Assembly (NCBI RefSeq): GCF_026008495.1
Contig: NZ_BQUN01000188.1
Span: forward strand, 54,951-118,950
Length of the DNA: 64,000 nt
Source of the DNA: Streptomyces sp. A012304
GTDB taxonomy: Bacteria > Actinomycetota > Actinomycetes > Streptomycetales > Streptomycetaceae
Direction of reading: 5' to 3'
The translations under genes and the position numbers were made by a program. The notes beneath the pieces were generated by a model. That model saw only the letters and a list, made by a program, of their open reading frames with translations. It was not told the DNA's origin and made no database searches. Below, one piece after another: positions 56,435 to 64,000 of the stretch (position 1 is the stretch's first letter; each line of letters begins with the position of its first letter).

Positions 56435-57883
56435 ATGTTCTTCACCTACCTGAGGCGCGAACTGCGCCGCCGTAGAAAGGCGGCCCTCGTCGTCGCCTCC
56501 GGACTCGCGCTGGGCATCGCGCTGGTCATCGTCGTCACCTCCGTGTCCGCCGGCATGGGGAAGGCCCAGGACAAGGTCCTGCAGTCCCTGTACGGGCTGG
56601 GTACGGACATGACGGTCACCAAGGCCGCGTCGCCCACCGCGAACCCCTCCGAACGCCCGCGTTTCCAGTTCGACGCGCAGGACGACGGCTCCGACGCGGA
56701 GCAGAGCAGCGACCGGGTCTTCGTCCAGGGCTTCCAGACCCTGTCGACCTCGACCGTCACCCAGGTGAGCGAGCAGAACGGTGTCTCCGACGCGGTCGGC
56801 GGGCTGAGCCTCCAGGTCCTCAAGGTCAGCGGCCAGTTCACACGCGGTCAGTTCCAGCAGGGCGCCAACGGCGGCCCGCAGGGCGGGCAGGACGGCCGGC
56901 CGCAGGGCGAAGTGCAGGGCGGTGGCGCCGACTTCGACGTCAACAACTACTCCGTCTTCGGCACCGACGTCACCGAGCCGGCGCTCGGCCCGCTGACCTC
57001 CTCCAAGATCACCAGCGGCCGTACCTTCACGTCGACGGAGACCGACGCCGAGGTCGCCGTCCTCGACTCGGCCTACGCCAAGGAGAAGAACCTCAAGGTC
57101 GGTTCCACCGTCACCATCAAGAACGTCAAGTTCTCGGTGGTCGGCATCGCCACCGCCGACAGCGGGGACGCCGCCGCCGACGTCTACATCCCGCTGACGC
57201 AGGCCCAGACGCTCGGCGACGCCAAGGCCAAGGTCACCACGATCTACGTCAAGGCGACCGACTCCCAGAAGATCGACAGCGTCAAGTCCGCCATCCAGAA
57301 GAACGTCTCCGGTACGACGGTGACGACCTCCGCGGACCTCGCCGACACCGTCTCCGGGTCCCTCTCCACGGCGTCGTCGCTCGCCACCAGCGTCGGCAAG
57401 TGGCTGTCGATCGCGGTGCTGGTCGCCGCGTTCCTCGTCGCCGGCCTGCTCACCTCCTCGGCGGTCTCGCGGCGCGTGCGGGAGTTCGGCACGCTGAAGG
57501 CGCTGGGCTGGCGGTCCGGCCGGGTCACCCGGCAGGTCGTCGGCGAGGCCATGGCCAACGGCCTCCTCGGCGGCGCACTCGGCATCGCGCTCGGCCTGGC
57601 GGGCGCGTACGCCGTGACCGCGATCAGCCCGACGCTCCAGGCAGAGCTGGGCGGCGGCGGTGGCGGTACGGGCGGCCCCGGCGGGGATGGCGGCTTCGGC
57701 GGCGGCCCCGGCCGGCAGGCCGCCGCCCGGACCCTCGACGTCGCCCTCACGGCCCCGGTGAGCATCACGACGGTCGCCCTCGCCGTCGCCCTCGCCGTGA
57801 CCGGCGGCCTGATCGCCGGCGCCTTCGGCGGCTGGCGCGCCTCCCGCCTGCGCCCGGCGGACGCACTGCGCCGCGTCGAGTAG
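56435..57883 (+). CDS. ABC transporter permease (MacB/FtsX-type)
   Basis: 482 aa. One N-terminal transmembrane helix (about residues 13-38), a large extracytoplasmic MacB-like core (residues 40-320), then three C-terminal helices of the FtsX domain (KWLSIAVLVAAFLVAGLLTSSAVSRRVREFGTLKALGWR...). A Gly-rich loop (GGGGGTGGPGGDGGFGGGPG) sits between the last helices. Works with the ATPase 100 bases downstream, probably in efflux or envelope remodelling. Confidence 0.87.
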   Translation: MFFTYLRRELRRRRKAALVVASGLALGIALVIVVTSVSAGMGKAQDKVLQSLYGLGTDMTVTKAASPTANPSERPRFQFDAQDDGSDAEQSSDRVFVQGFQTLSTSTVTQVSEQNGVSDAVGGLSLQVLKVSGQFTRGQFQQGANGGPQGGQDGRPQGEVQGGGADFDVNNYSVFGTDVTEPALGPLTSSKITSGRTFTSTETDAEVAVLDSAYAKEKNLKVGSTVTIKNVKFSVVGIATADSGDAAADVYIPLTQAQTLGDAKAKVTTIYVKATDSQKIDSVKSAIQKNVSGTTVTTSADLADTVSGSLSTASSLATSVGKWLSIAVLVAAFLVAGLLTSSAVSRRVREFGTLKALGWRSGRVTRQVVGEAMANGLLGGALGIALGLAGAYAVTAISPTLQAELGGGGGGTGGPGGDGGFGGGPGRQAAARTLDVALTAPVSITTVALAVALAVTGGLIAGAFGGWRASRLRPADALRRVE

Positions 57884-57983
57884 ACGCGGGGCGGCGACCC
57901 GTCGGCACGGGCCTTGGCCGTCTGGCAGTGGCCGACCTCACCGTGCCCCCACCTCACCCCTTCCACTCCAGGAGCTGTGTCCC

Positions 57984-58667
57984 ATGTACGAACTCAGAGG
58001 CGTCACCAAGCGCTACACCCGTGGCAAGGAGACCGTTCACGCCTTGGACGGTGTCGGGCTGACCATCCCGGACGGTGACCGGCTCGTCATCCAGGGGCCC
58101 ACCGGGGGCGGCAAGTCGACGTTGCTCCAGATGCTCGGCGGTCTCGACCGGCCGTCCGAGGGCGAAGTCGTGCTCGACGGCGTCGATCTCGCCACGCTGT
58201 CCGAGGCGCGGCTGACGAAGGTGCGCAGCGAGAACATCGGCTTCGTCTTCCAGTCCTTCAACCTCATCCCCACCCTCACCGCGCAGGAGAACGTCGAGAC
58301 GGCGCTCGTCCCCCTCGGGGTGAAGGCCAGGGAGCGGCGCACGCGGGCCGCCGAGGCGCTGGAGTCGGTCGGGCTCGGCGAGCGCCTCGGGCATCTGCCC
58401 GGCGAGATGTCCGGAGGTCAGCAGCAGCGCGTCGCCATCGCCCGCGCGCTGGTGAAGCGGCCCAAGGTGCTGCTCGCCGACGAACCCACCGGCAACCTCG
58501 ACGAGGGCATGCGCGACGAGATCATGGACGTGCTGGAGGCCCTGTGGAAGGAGCACGGACTGACTTTCGTCATGGTCACCCACGACTCCGCGATCGCGAA
58601 GAAGGCCCCGCGCGTCGCGACGATCCGCAAGGGCGGGATCACGGTGAAGGAGCACGCCGCGAGCTGA
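57984..58667 (+). CDS. ABC transporter ATPase (MacB/LolD-type)
   Basis: 227 aa single NBD. Walker A GPTGGGKST near residue 38, Q-loop FVFQSFNLIPTLT, signature MSGGQQQRVAIARAL, Walker B VLLADEPTGNLD and switch His in VMVTHDS. This subfamily powers MacB/FtsX-type permeases. CAGGAG lies upstream of the ATG. Partner of the permease. Confidence 0.92.
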   Translation: MYELRGVTKRYTRGKETVHALDGVGLTIPDGDRLVIQGPTGGGKSTLLQMLGGLDRPSEGEVVLDGVDLATLSEARLTKVRSENIGFVFQSFNLIPTLTAQENVETALVPLGVKARERRTRAAEALESVGLGERLGHLPGEMSGGQQQRVAIARALVKRPKVLLADEPTGNLDEGMRDEIMDVLEALWKEHGLTFVMVTHDSAIAKKAPRVATIRKGGITVKEHAAS

Positions 58668-58704
58668 CGGACCGTGTCGGGTGAGGGATGCCGGTGAGCT
58701 CAGG

Positions 58705-60303
58705 TCAGCTCAGTTCGCGCAGCGCCTCGCCGATGCTCGCCACCCCGTCCGGGATGACCCCGGCCGGGGTGGCCGCGTAACCGAGGACGAGGCCGGGGCG
58801 GCCGGGCCGCTGCCGATGCCAGGACAGCGGCTGCACCTTCACGCCCCGGGCGAGCGCGGCGGCGGCCAGTTCCGTGTCGGGCACGTCCGGCGCGTAGGTG
58901 ACCGTGAGGTGCAGGCCCGCCGCCGCGCCGTGCACCACCGCGCCCGGCAGACGGCCGGTGAGGGCATGGATCATCGCGTCCCGCCGACGACGGTGACGGC
59001 CGCGCAGCAGCCGTAGATGCCGTTCCAGGCCGCCGGACTCCATCAGCCGGGCCAGGACCAGCTGGGGCAGCACGGCGTTGCCCAGATCGGTGAAGCGTTT
59101 CGCGTCGACCAGCGCCTCCCGGTGGCGGCGCGGCGGTACCGCCCAGCCGATCCGCAGCGCGGGCGCGAGCAGCTTGGACACGCTGCCCAGGTAACAGACC
59201 CGGTCGTCGAGGAAGGCGCGCAGGGCGGGCACCGGCGGCCGGTCGTAGCGGTGTTCGGCGTCGTAGTCGTCCTCGATGATCAGGCCGCCGTCCGCCGCCC
59301 AGCGCAGCAGCTCCCGGCGGCGCTCACCGCTCGTCACCACACCCGTGGGGAACTGGTGGGCGGGCGTGAGCAGCACCGCGCGGGCACCGGTGGCGCGCAG
59401 CGCGTCCACTCGTACGCCGTCCTCGTCGACCGGTACCGGCGGGGCGGCCAGGCCGCCGTGTTCCAGGTGCTGGCGGGTGCCGAGGGAGCCGGGGTCCTCG
59501 ACGGCGACGGCGTCGATGCCGTCCGCCCGCAGCACGGGGTGCAGCAGGGTGAGCGCCTGCGCCGTTCCCGCGACGACGAGCACCTCGTCCGGCTCCACCC
59601 GGATGCCGCGCCCGCGCGCCAGCCAGCCGGCGACGGCGCGGCGCAGCTCAGGGGCGCCGCGCGGATCGCCGTAGCCGAGGTGCTCGGCGGACAGCTCGCC
59701 GAGCACGGCCCGTTCCGCGCGCAGCCAGGCCGAGCGGGGGAAGGCCGTGAGGTCGGGCCGGCCCGGTGTGAAGTCGACGCGGCAGGGAGCGGCACGCAGC
59801 GCGTCGAAGACGTCGGCGCCCGGTGTGCCGAGGAACAGCGCGCCCGGCGGGGCGGCCCCGGCCGGCGGTACCGACGGCGGTACCGACGCGGTGGAGACCG
59901 CGACCACCACCGTCCCGCCGCGTCGGCGCCCCTCGACACGGCCGTCCTCGGTCAGCCTCCGGTAGGCCTCGGCGACCACCCCACGGGAGACCCGCAGCTC
60001 GGCGGCGAGCACCCGGGTGGGCGGGAGCCTGCTGCCCACGGTCAGCCGGCCGTCGGCCATCGCGCGGCGCAGCTGCCCCACCAGCCAGTCGGCCTTGCCA
60101 CCGGGAGGCGCGGCGTCGGCGTCGAGCTGGAGGAAGTCCGAGCCGTGGGCGTGGGCAGCCGATCCGTCCCCCAGCGCCGATCCGTCCCCCGACGCCGATC
60201 CGTTCCCCGACGCCGATCCGTCCCCCGCCGCGGGGGCGTCCGTCGTAGGGCCGCCCGTCACCCGTTCCCGCTCGCCCACGCCGCCCATGCTGCCACGGGT
60301 CAC
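58705..60303 (-). CDS. MocR/PdxR-type regulator (GntR HTH fused to aminotransferase-like domain)
   Basis: 532 aa. N-terminal linker of GS repeats, GntR winged HTH (WLVGQLRRAMADGRLTVGSRLPPTRVLAAELRVSRGVVAEAYRRLTEDG), then a class I aminotransferase-like domain from about residue 150 with the PLP Lys in GSVSKLLAPALRIGW and EDDYDAEHRYD. Members sense PLP or amino compounds. GTG overlaps the upstream stop by four bases (GTGA); an ATG at 60288 is alternative. Likely controls its own operon with the LysE exporter. Confidence 0.89.
   Translation of the reverse strand: MTRGSMGGVGERERVTGGPTTDAPAAGDGSASGNGSASGDGSALGDGSAAHAHGSDFLQLDADAAPPGGKADWLVGQLRRAMADGRLTVGSRLPPTRVLAAELRVSRGVVAEAYRRLTEDGRVEGRRRGGTVVVAVSTASVPPSVPPAGAAPPGALFLGTPGADVFDALRAAPCRVDFTPGRPDLTAFPRSAWLRAERAVLGELSAEHLGYGDPRGAPELRRAVAGWLARGRGIRVEPDEVLVVAGTAQALTLLHPVLRADGIDAVAVEDPGSLGTRQHLEHGGLAAPPVPVDEDGVRVDALRATGARAVLLTPAHQFPTGVVTSGERRRELLRWAADGGLIIEDDYDAEHRYDRPPVPALRAFLDDRVCYLGSVSKLLAPALRIGWAVPPRRHREALVDAKRFTDLGNAVLPQLVLARLMESGGLERHLRLLRGRHRRRRDAMIHALTGRLPGAVVHGAAAGLHLTVTYAPDVPDTELAAAALARGVKVQPLSWHRQRPGRPGLVLGYAATPAGVIPDGVASIGEALRELS
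60161..60232. repeat. Four 18-bp tandem repeats in the mocR gene
   Basis: Four tandem near-identical 18-base units, consensus GATCCGTCCCCCGACGCC (plus strand), encoding a GSAxGD-type linker near the N-terminus of the MocR protein. Copy number is likely variable between strains. Confidence 0.85.
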
Positions 60304-61040
60304 CCCGGCCGCCGCTCCCCGTCCGCGGCCGGGCCCGGGAGGACGAACTCCGGTGCGGTGGGGGTGAGGACGGCCGTCACCGGGTCGGTCGGCCAGTGCG
60401 CGGCCAGCTCCTCGGCGACGGTCTTCAGCAGCGCGGGCACATCGTCCTGCCCGCCCTCGTGCAGGGCCTCCGTCACCACGAGGATCCGGCGGGTGTGCGC
60501 CCCGACCGCGGAGTGACCGCTCTGCCGGTTGGTCCAGCGCCGGGCATGGGACCGCCCGGCCGAGTCGGCGAAGATCACCTCACCGGGGGCGGGATGCTCG
60601 GTGCCGCCGCCGAACGCCGTGTACCGCTCGTCGCCCCGCGCGGGACGCACCTCCAGCAGCGGCCCGGCGATCCGGTCGGCGTCCAGGGCCGCCACCGGGA
60701 TCGCGTACGCCGCCGAGATCGCGTTGCACAGATCGACCACCGGATGGATGCGCGGCAGGCTCCCCTCCCTGCGCAGCCGCCGCAGCAACGACTCCGAGGC
60801 ACAGCGGTACTGCGTGGGACGCAGCCCCATCCGGGCGAACGCCCGCCGCCACGCCAGCACTTCGGCGAACCCGCTCTCGCCGCCGACGGCCAGCCGGTCC
60901 AGCGCGCGGGAGATGTACTCGGTGACGCGCGGGGCCACCTCGGCTGTGGCGTCGACCCCATCGGCGTACAGGGCGCCGGCGACCAGACCGGGGTGGTCGC
61001 GACGTACGGCGTCCGCGTGCCGGAAACGCAGGGAACCCAT
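60300..61040 (-). CDS. B3/B4-domain protein (tRNA-editing-like)
   Basis: 246 aa, a stand-alone B3/B4 domain as found in the phenylalanyl-tRNA synthetase beta chain. Typical blocks: AWRRAFARMGLRPTQYRCASESLLRRL, IHPVVDLCNAISAAYAIPVAALD, GEVIFADSAGRSHARRWTNRQS. Such proteins may hydrolyse mischarged tRNA or act on amino-acid analogues. It lies between LysE and MocR genes in one operon. Confidence 0.87.
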   Translation of the reverse strand: MGSLRFRHADAVRRDHPGLVAGALYADGVDATAEVAPRVTEYISRALDRLAVGGESGFAEVLAWRRAFARMGLRPTQYRCASESLLRRLRREGSLPRIHPVVDLCNAISAAYAIPVAALDADRIAGPLLEVRPARGDERYTAFGGGTEHPAPGEVIFADSAGRSHARRWTNRQSGHSAVGAHTRRILVVTEALHEGGQDDVPALLKTVAEELAAHWPTDPVTAVLTPTAPEFVLPGPAADGERRPG

Positions 61041-61041
61041 G

Positions 61042-61641
61042 TCACGCCACCGCCAGCCGCGCGCCCAGGCCCACGAAGCAGACCGCGAACACCCCGCGCA
61101 CGCCGGTCATCACCCGGGGGCGCGCCAGCAGCCGCTCCCGCGCGGCGGCGGCGCACACCCCGTACACGGCGAACACGACGAAGGTCACGGCCATGAAGAC
61201 CCCACCGAGCCGGAGCAGCGCGCCGACGGAACCGCCGCTCGGCACGAACTGCGGCAGGAACGCCACGAAGAAGAGCGTCAGCTTCGGGTTGAGCAGATTG
61301 CCCAGCACCGCGGAGACGATCACCCGGGCCGCCGGCCTCGGCTCGCCGCTCCCCTCTACCGTGAGCGCCCCCTTGTCGCGGACCACGGCCCACGCCAGGT
61401 ACAGCAGCCAGCCCACCCCGAGGTACTTCACCGTCTCGTAGGCGACCGCGCTGGTGTGCAGCAGCGCGGCCAGGCCGGTGACGGACGCCAGCAGGTGCGG
61501 CAGGACGCCCAGGGTGCAGCCGAACGCGGCGATCACGCCCGCGCGTCGGCCGTGGGCGAGACCGGCGGCCAGGGTGTACACCACCCCGGTGCCGGGGGTG
61601 ACCGCCATCACCAGGGCGGTCAGCAGGAACGCGATGCTCAA
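61042..61641 (-). CDS. LysE-family exporter (TTG start)
   Basis: 199 aa, six helices. VTPGTGVVYTLAAGLAHGRRAG, GCTLGVLPHLL, and NLLNPKLTLFFVAFLPQFV are LysE motifs. No ATG or GTG suits; TTG at 61641 has GGAGG six bases upstream and begins the family sequence SIAFLLTALVMAV. First gene of a LysE-B3/B4-MocR operon (gap of one base to the next gene), so an amino-acid-like compound is probably exported when MocR senses it. Confidence 0.85.
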   Translation of the reverse strand: MSIAFLLTALVMAVTPGTGVVYTLAAGLAHGRRAGVIAAFGCTLGVLPHLLASVTGLAALLHTSAVAYETVKYLGVGWLLYLAWAVVRDKGALTVEGSGEPRPAARVIVSAVLGNLLNPKLTLFFVAFLPQFVPSGGSVGALLRLGGVFMAVTFVVFAVYGVCAAAARERLLARPRVMTGVRGVFAVCFVGLGARLAVA

Positions 61642-61703
61642 GGAAAACCTCCGCGGGCTCGACGCCGACGCCGGCGTTCCCCTCACCCTGCCGCCCTCAT
61701 GGT

Positions 61704-61745
61704 CCGTCCGACAGGGCCAAAGAAGGCCCGTCCGACAGGTCCAAA
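61704..61745. promoter_or_regulatory. Direct repeat, candidate MocR operator
   Basis: Two copies of CCGTCCGACAGG(G/T)CCAAA at 61704-61721 and 61728-61745, 24 bases apart, 60-100 bases upstream of the LysE start. MocR/PdxR proteins commonly bind direct repeats at their own operons. Otherwise 61642-61850 holds nothing. Confidence 0.6.
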
Positions 61746-61850
61746 ACAGCGGTCGCCGAGCGCCGAGGTGTGGCTGGGAGCCGTCCTGCCGGAGGCGATG
61801 CGCCCTACCGGGGTGTGGAGTCCCGTGGCGCGGGGACCCGCCGGTGCCGG

Positions 61851-62777
61851 TCAGATCAGTCCGGCCCGTCCGGCGTCCCCCGCCCGCGTCGCGTCCGTCC
61901 CCCAACTGGCCAGCAACCGCAGCGCCTCCGCCGACGGCGACCCCGGCTCCGCGTAATACGTCACCAGCGACAGATCACTGTCGTCCGCGAGCCGGAACCC
62001 CTCGTAGTTCAGGGACATCTCACCCACCAGTGGATGCCTCATCCGCTTCACGCCGTGGCTCTTCTCCTTGACGTCATGGGTGGCCCACAGCCGCCGGAAG
62101 TCCTCGCTCTTCACCGACAGCTCACCGACCAGCGCGGACAGCCGGGGATCGTCCGGATAGCACCCGGCGTCCATGCGCAGCACGCACACGATGTCGATCG
62201 CCTTCTGCTCCCAGTCCACATACAGCTCGCGGTACTCGGGACGCAGGAACACAAGCCGCGCCCAGTTCCGCTCCTGCGCCGGCATCCGGGCCCAGTCGCC
62301 GAAGACGGCCGCCGCCATCCGGTTCCACGCGAGGATCTCCGTGCGCCGCCCCCCGATGTACGCCGGCACCCCGTCCATCGCGTCCAGCAGGTGGCGCAGC
62401 GAGGCCCGCGCCTGCTGCGGCCGCGCCGCCTGCTTCTTCTTGTGCTTCGGCTTGGCCAGGTGCGTCAGATGGGCGTGCTCGGCGTCGGTCAGCCGCAGCG
62501 CACGCGCGATGGAGTCCAGCACCTCCGCCGACACGTTCCGGCCGTTGCCCTGCTCCAGGCGCGTGTAGTACGCCACCGACACCCCGGCCAGCTGTGCCAG
62601 CTCCTCGCGCCGCAGCCCCGGCACCCGGCGCTGCCGCCCGAAGTACGGCAGCCCCACGTCCTCCGGCTTCAGCCGCGCCCGCCGCGTCCGCAGGAACTCG
62701 CTCAGCTCGGCACGCCGGTCCAGGGCACGGCCGGCCTCGTTGGCGGGCTCCTGCACGGGCTCGGGGTGTTCGTCCAT
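61851..62777 (-). CDS. HTH regulator with MmyB-like ligand-binding domain
   Basis: 308 aa. N-terminal XRE-type HTH (VPGLRREELAQLAGVSVAYYTRLEQGNGRNVSAEVLDSIARAL) and a C-terminal MmyB-like PAS domain (GGRRTEILAWNRMAAAVFGDW, ERNWARLVFLRPEYRELYVDWE, HPLVGEMSLNYEGFRLADD), which in relatives binds fatty acids. A linker KPKHKKKQ is basic. ATG has AATACT six bases upstream. Divergent from the alcohol dehydrogenase, its likely target. Confidence 0.9.
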   Translation of the reverse strand: MDEHPEPVQEPANEAGRALDRRAELSEFLRTRRARLKPEDVGLPYFGRQRRVPGLRREELAQLAGVSVAYYTRLEQGNGRNVSAEVLDSIARALRLTDAEHAHLTHLAKPKHKKKQAARPQQARASLRHLLDAMDGVPAYIGGRRTEILAWNRMAAAVFGDWARMPAQERNWARLVFLRPEYRELYVDWEQKAIDIVCVLRMDAGCYPDDPRLSALVGELSVKSEDFRRLWATHDVKEKSHGVKRMRHPLVGEMSLNYEGFRLADDSDLSLVTYYAEPGSPSAEALRLLASWGTDATRAGDAGRAGLI

Positions 62778-62863
62778 GCCGCAAGTATTCCCGGTCGTAC
62801 GCACACGAGCCTGACCCCGCCAGTGGTAGGCACGGCGAACGTACGCAGACCCGTGATCTGGGT

Positions 62864-62920
62864 GGACGCCCGGGCGTCCGGCAGGCTGGTCGCCGTGCCC
62901 GGCCGAAGGCAGCCGGGCAC
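62864..62920 (+). promoter_or_regulatory. Palindrome and leader hairpin before adh
   Basis: A perfect 16-bp palindrome GGACGCCCGGGCGTCC (62864-62879) is followed by a 9-bp hairpin GTGCCCGGC/GCCGGGCAC (62895-62920) that ends 13 bases before the AAGGAGA ribosome site. Candidate operator and leader structure for the divergent MmyB-regulated promoter. Confidence 0.4.
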
Positions 62921-62948
62921 AGGACACCCCCGCAAGGAGATCCCCGGC

Positions 62949-63992
62949 ATGACCACCACCGTTGCCGCGTACGCGGCCCCCGCCGCCAAGGCCCCGCTGG
63001 AGCGCACGACCATCGAGCGCCGCGAGGTCGGCGAGTACGACGTCCTGATCGACATCAAGTTCGCCGGTATCTGCCACTCCGACATCCACCAGGCCCGGGA
63101 GGGCTGGGGCGAGGCGATCTTCCCGATGGTGCCCGGCCACGAGATAGCCGGCGTGGTCTCGCAGGTCGGCGCCGGCGTGACCAGGTTCGCCGTCGGCGAC
63201 CGGGTGGGCGTCGGCTGCCTGGTCGACTCCTGCCGCGAGTGCGAGAACTGCGAGGCCGGCCTGGAGCAGTACTGCCTCAAGGGCGGCGTCGGCACGTACA
63301 ACGCCCTCGACAAGAACGGCGAGCCCACCTACGGCGGCTACTCGGAGAAGATCGTCGTCGACGAGAACTACGTCGTCCGCATCCCCGACGGCCTCTCCCT
63401 GGACGTCGCCGCCCCGCTGCTGTGCGCCGGCATCACCACGTACTCCCCGCTGAGGCACTGGAACGCCGGCCCCGGCAAGAAGGTCGCGATCCTCGGCATG
63501 GGCGGCCTCGGCCACATGGGTGTGAAGATCGCCCACGCGCTGGGCGCCGAGGTGACGGTCCTGTCGCAGTCGCTGCGCAAGAAGGACGACGGCCTCAAGC
63601 TGGGCGCCGACCACTACCACGCCACCAGCGACCCGAAGACCTTCGAGGAGCTGAGCGGCACCTTCGACCTCATCCTCTCCACCGTCTCCGCCCCGCTCGA
63701 CCTGGACGCCTACCTGTCCCTGCTGAAGACGGACGGCGCCTTCGTGAACGTCGGCGCGCCCGAGGAGCCGGTCAAGCTGAACCTGTTCTCGGTGATCGGC
63801 GGCCGCAAGACCCTCGCCGGCTCCGGCATCGGCGGCATCCGCGAGACCCAGGAGATGCTGGACTTCTGCGCCGAGCACGGCCTCGGCGCGGAGATCGAGC
63901 TGATCAGCGCGAGCGAGATCAACGACGCCTACGAGCGGGTGCTCAGCAGCGATGTGCGGTACCGGTTCGTGATCGACACGGCGACGATCTGA
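62949..63992 (+). CDS. Zinc-dependent alcohol dehydrogenase (YahK/AdhC type)
   Basis: 347 aa. Catalytic Zn ligands ICHSDIH, GHEIAG, and the late Cys in PLLCAGITTYSPL; structural Zn ligands CRECENCEAGLEQYC; NAD(P)-binding GMGGLGHMGVKIAHALGA. Matches the cinnamyl-alcohol/YahK class, normally NADPH-dependent aldehyde reductases. ATG with AAGGAGA eight bases upstream. Complete; the stop is eight bases from the window end. Likely controlled by the divergent MmyB regulator. Confidence 0.93.
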   Translation: MTTTVAAYAAPAAKAPLERTTIERREVGEYDVLIDIKFAGICHSDIHQAREGWGEAIFPMVPGHEIAGVVSQVGAGVTRFAVGDRVGVGCLVDSCRECENCEAGLEQYCLKGGVGTYNALDKNGEPTYGGYSEKIVVDENYVVRIPDGLSLDVAAPLLCAGITTYSPLRHWNAGPGKKVAILGMGGLGHMGVKIAHALGAEVTVLSQSLRKKDDGLKLGADHYHATSDPKTFEELSGTFDLILSTVSAPLDLDAYLSLLKTDGAFVNVGAPEEPVKLNLFSVIGGRKTLAGSGIGGIRETQEMLDFCAEHGLGAEIELISASEINDAYERVLSSDVRYRFVIDTATI

Positions 63993-64000
63993 GCCGTGCC

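Noticed and set aside
61851..63878. Reading the MmyB regulator as a 675-aa protein extending over the alcohol dehydrogenase
   Set aside because: The extension is antisense to a clear dehydrogenase; the regulator begins naturally at ATG 62777 next to a -10 element.
1..64000. tRNA, rRNA, insertion sequences, integrase or attachment sites
   Set aside because: No tRNA TTCGAATCC-type arm with cloverleaf context, no transposase motifs and no long terminal inverted repeats were seen on reading both strands.

Overview
The window is chromosomal DNA from a Streptomyces or close relative. It is very G+C rich with strong third-position GC, uses many GTG starts, carries long intrinsic hairpins without T-runs, and contains an AfsQ1/AfsQ2/SigQ cluster, a class E sortase substrate (LADTG), an MmpB-like mini-protein and an acyl-CoA carboxylase with an epsilon subunit. 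From memory the gene order matches the central core region of S. coelicolor around afsQ, so most of it is conserved housekeeping DNA. No rRNA, tRNA, CRISPR array, insertion sequence or prophage was seen.

Layout. 0.1-5.3 kb: a B12-domain-less methylmalonyl-CoA mutase large subunit, a LysE exporter, a methyltransferase and an M20 peptidase. 5.4-13.9 kb: a nucleoside uptake and pyrimidine salvage block (two BMP lipoproteins, an ABC ATPase, two permeases, cytidine deaminase, thymidine phosphorylase). 14-20.7 kb: SGNH hydrolase, TetR, STAS protein, ECF sigma with a SnoaL-like tail, MFS exporter, LysR and an alpha/beta hydrolase. 20.8-22 kb: adenosine deaminase. 22-28.2 kb: small envelope proteins, a lipoprotein-AfsQ2-AfsQ1 operon divergent from sigQ, and a uridine-kinase-like protein. 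28.6-36.5 kb: a second nucleoside block (deoxyribose-phosphate aldolase with two aldehyde dehydrogenases, a sugar-phosphate mutase, purine nucleoside phosphorylase). 36.6-39.5 kb: an LpdA-like flavoprotein, a DeoR-family regulator and a decayed membrane gene. 39.5-47.3 kb: acyl-CoA carboxylase subunits, Maf, MmpB, biotin ligase and adenylate cyclase. 47-64 kb: enoyl-CoA hydratase, a diguanylate cyclase, histidine ammonia-lyase, envelope proteins, an L,D-transpeptidase, a MacB-like ABC exporter, a LysE/B3-B4/MocR operon, and an MmyB-type regulator divergent from an alcohol dehydrogenase.

How the parts connect. The most notable signal is a 12-bp palindrome, CTACGCGCGTAG. It is perfect upstream of the nucleoside ABC operon, adenosine deaminase, deoC and purine nucleoside phosphorylase, and matches 10 of 12 bases upstream of both BMP lipoproteins. 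It was noticed nowhere else in the 64 kb. It ties genes up to 30 kb apart into one apparent nucleoside uptake and salvage regulon. The regulator is not identified; the DeoR-family gene at 38.2 kb is one candidate.

A second theme is leaderless translation: at least a dozen genes have a TANNNT-like -10 hexamer six or seven bases before the start codon and no Shine-Dalgarno sequence. Smaller items include an apparent ATC start codon in the ABC ATPase, a truncated aldehyde dehydrogenase paired with a full one, an unannotatably short 35-codon gene, three probable gene remnants, a perfect 16-bp palindrome beside mmpB, and an exact AfsQ1 box between afsQ1 and sigQ.
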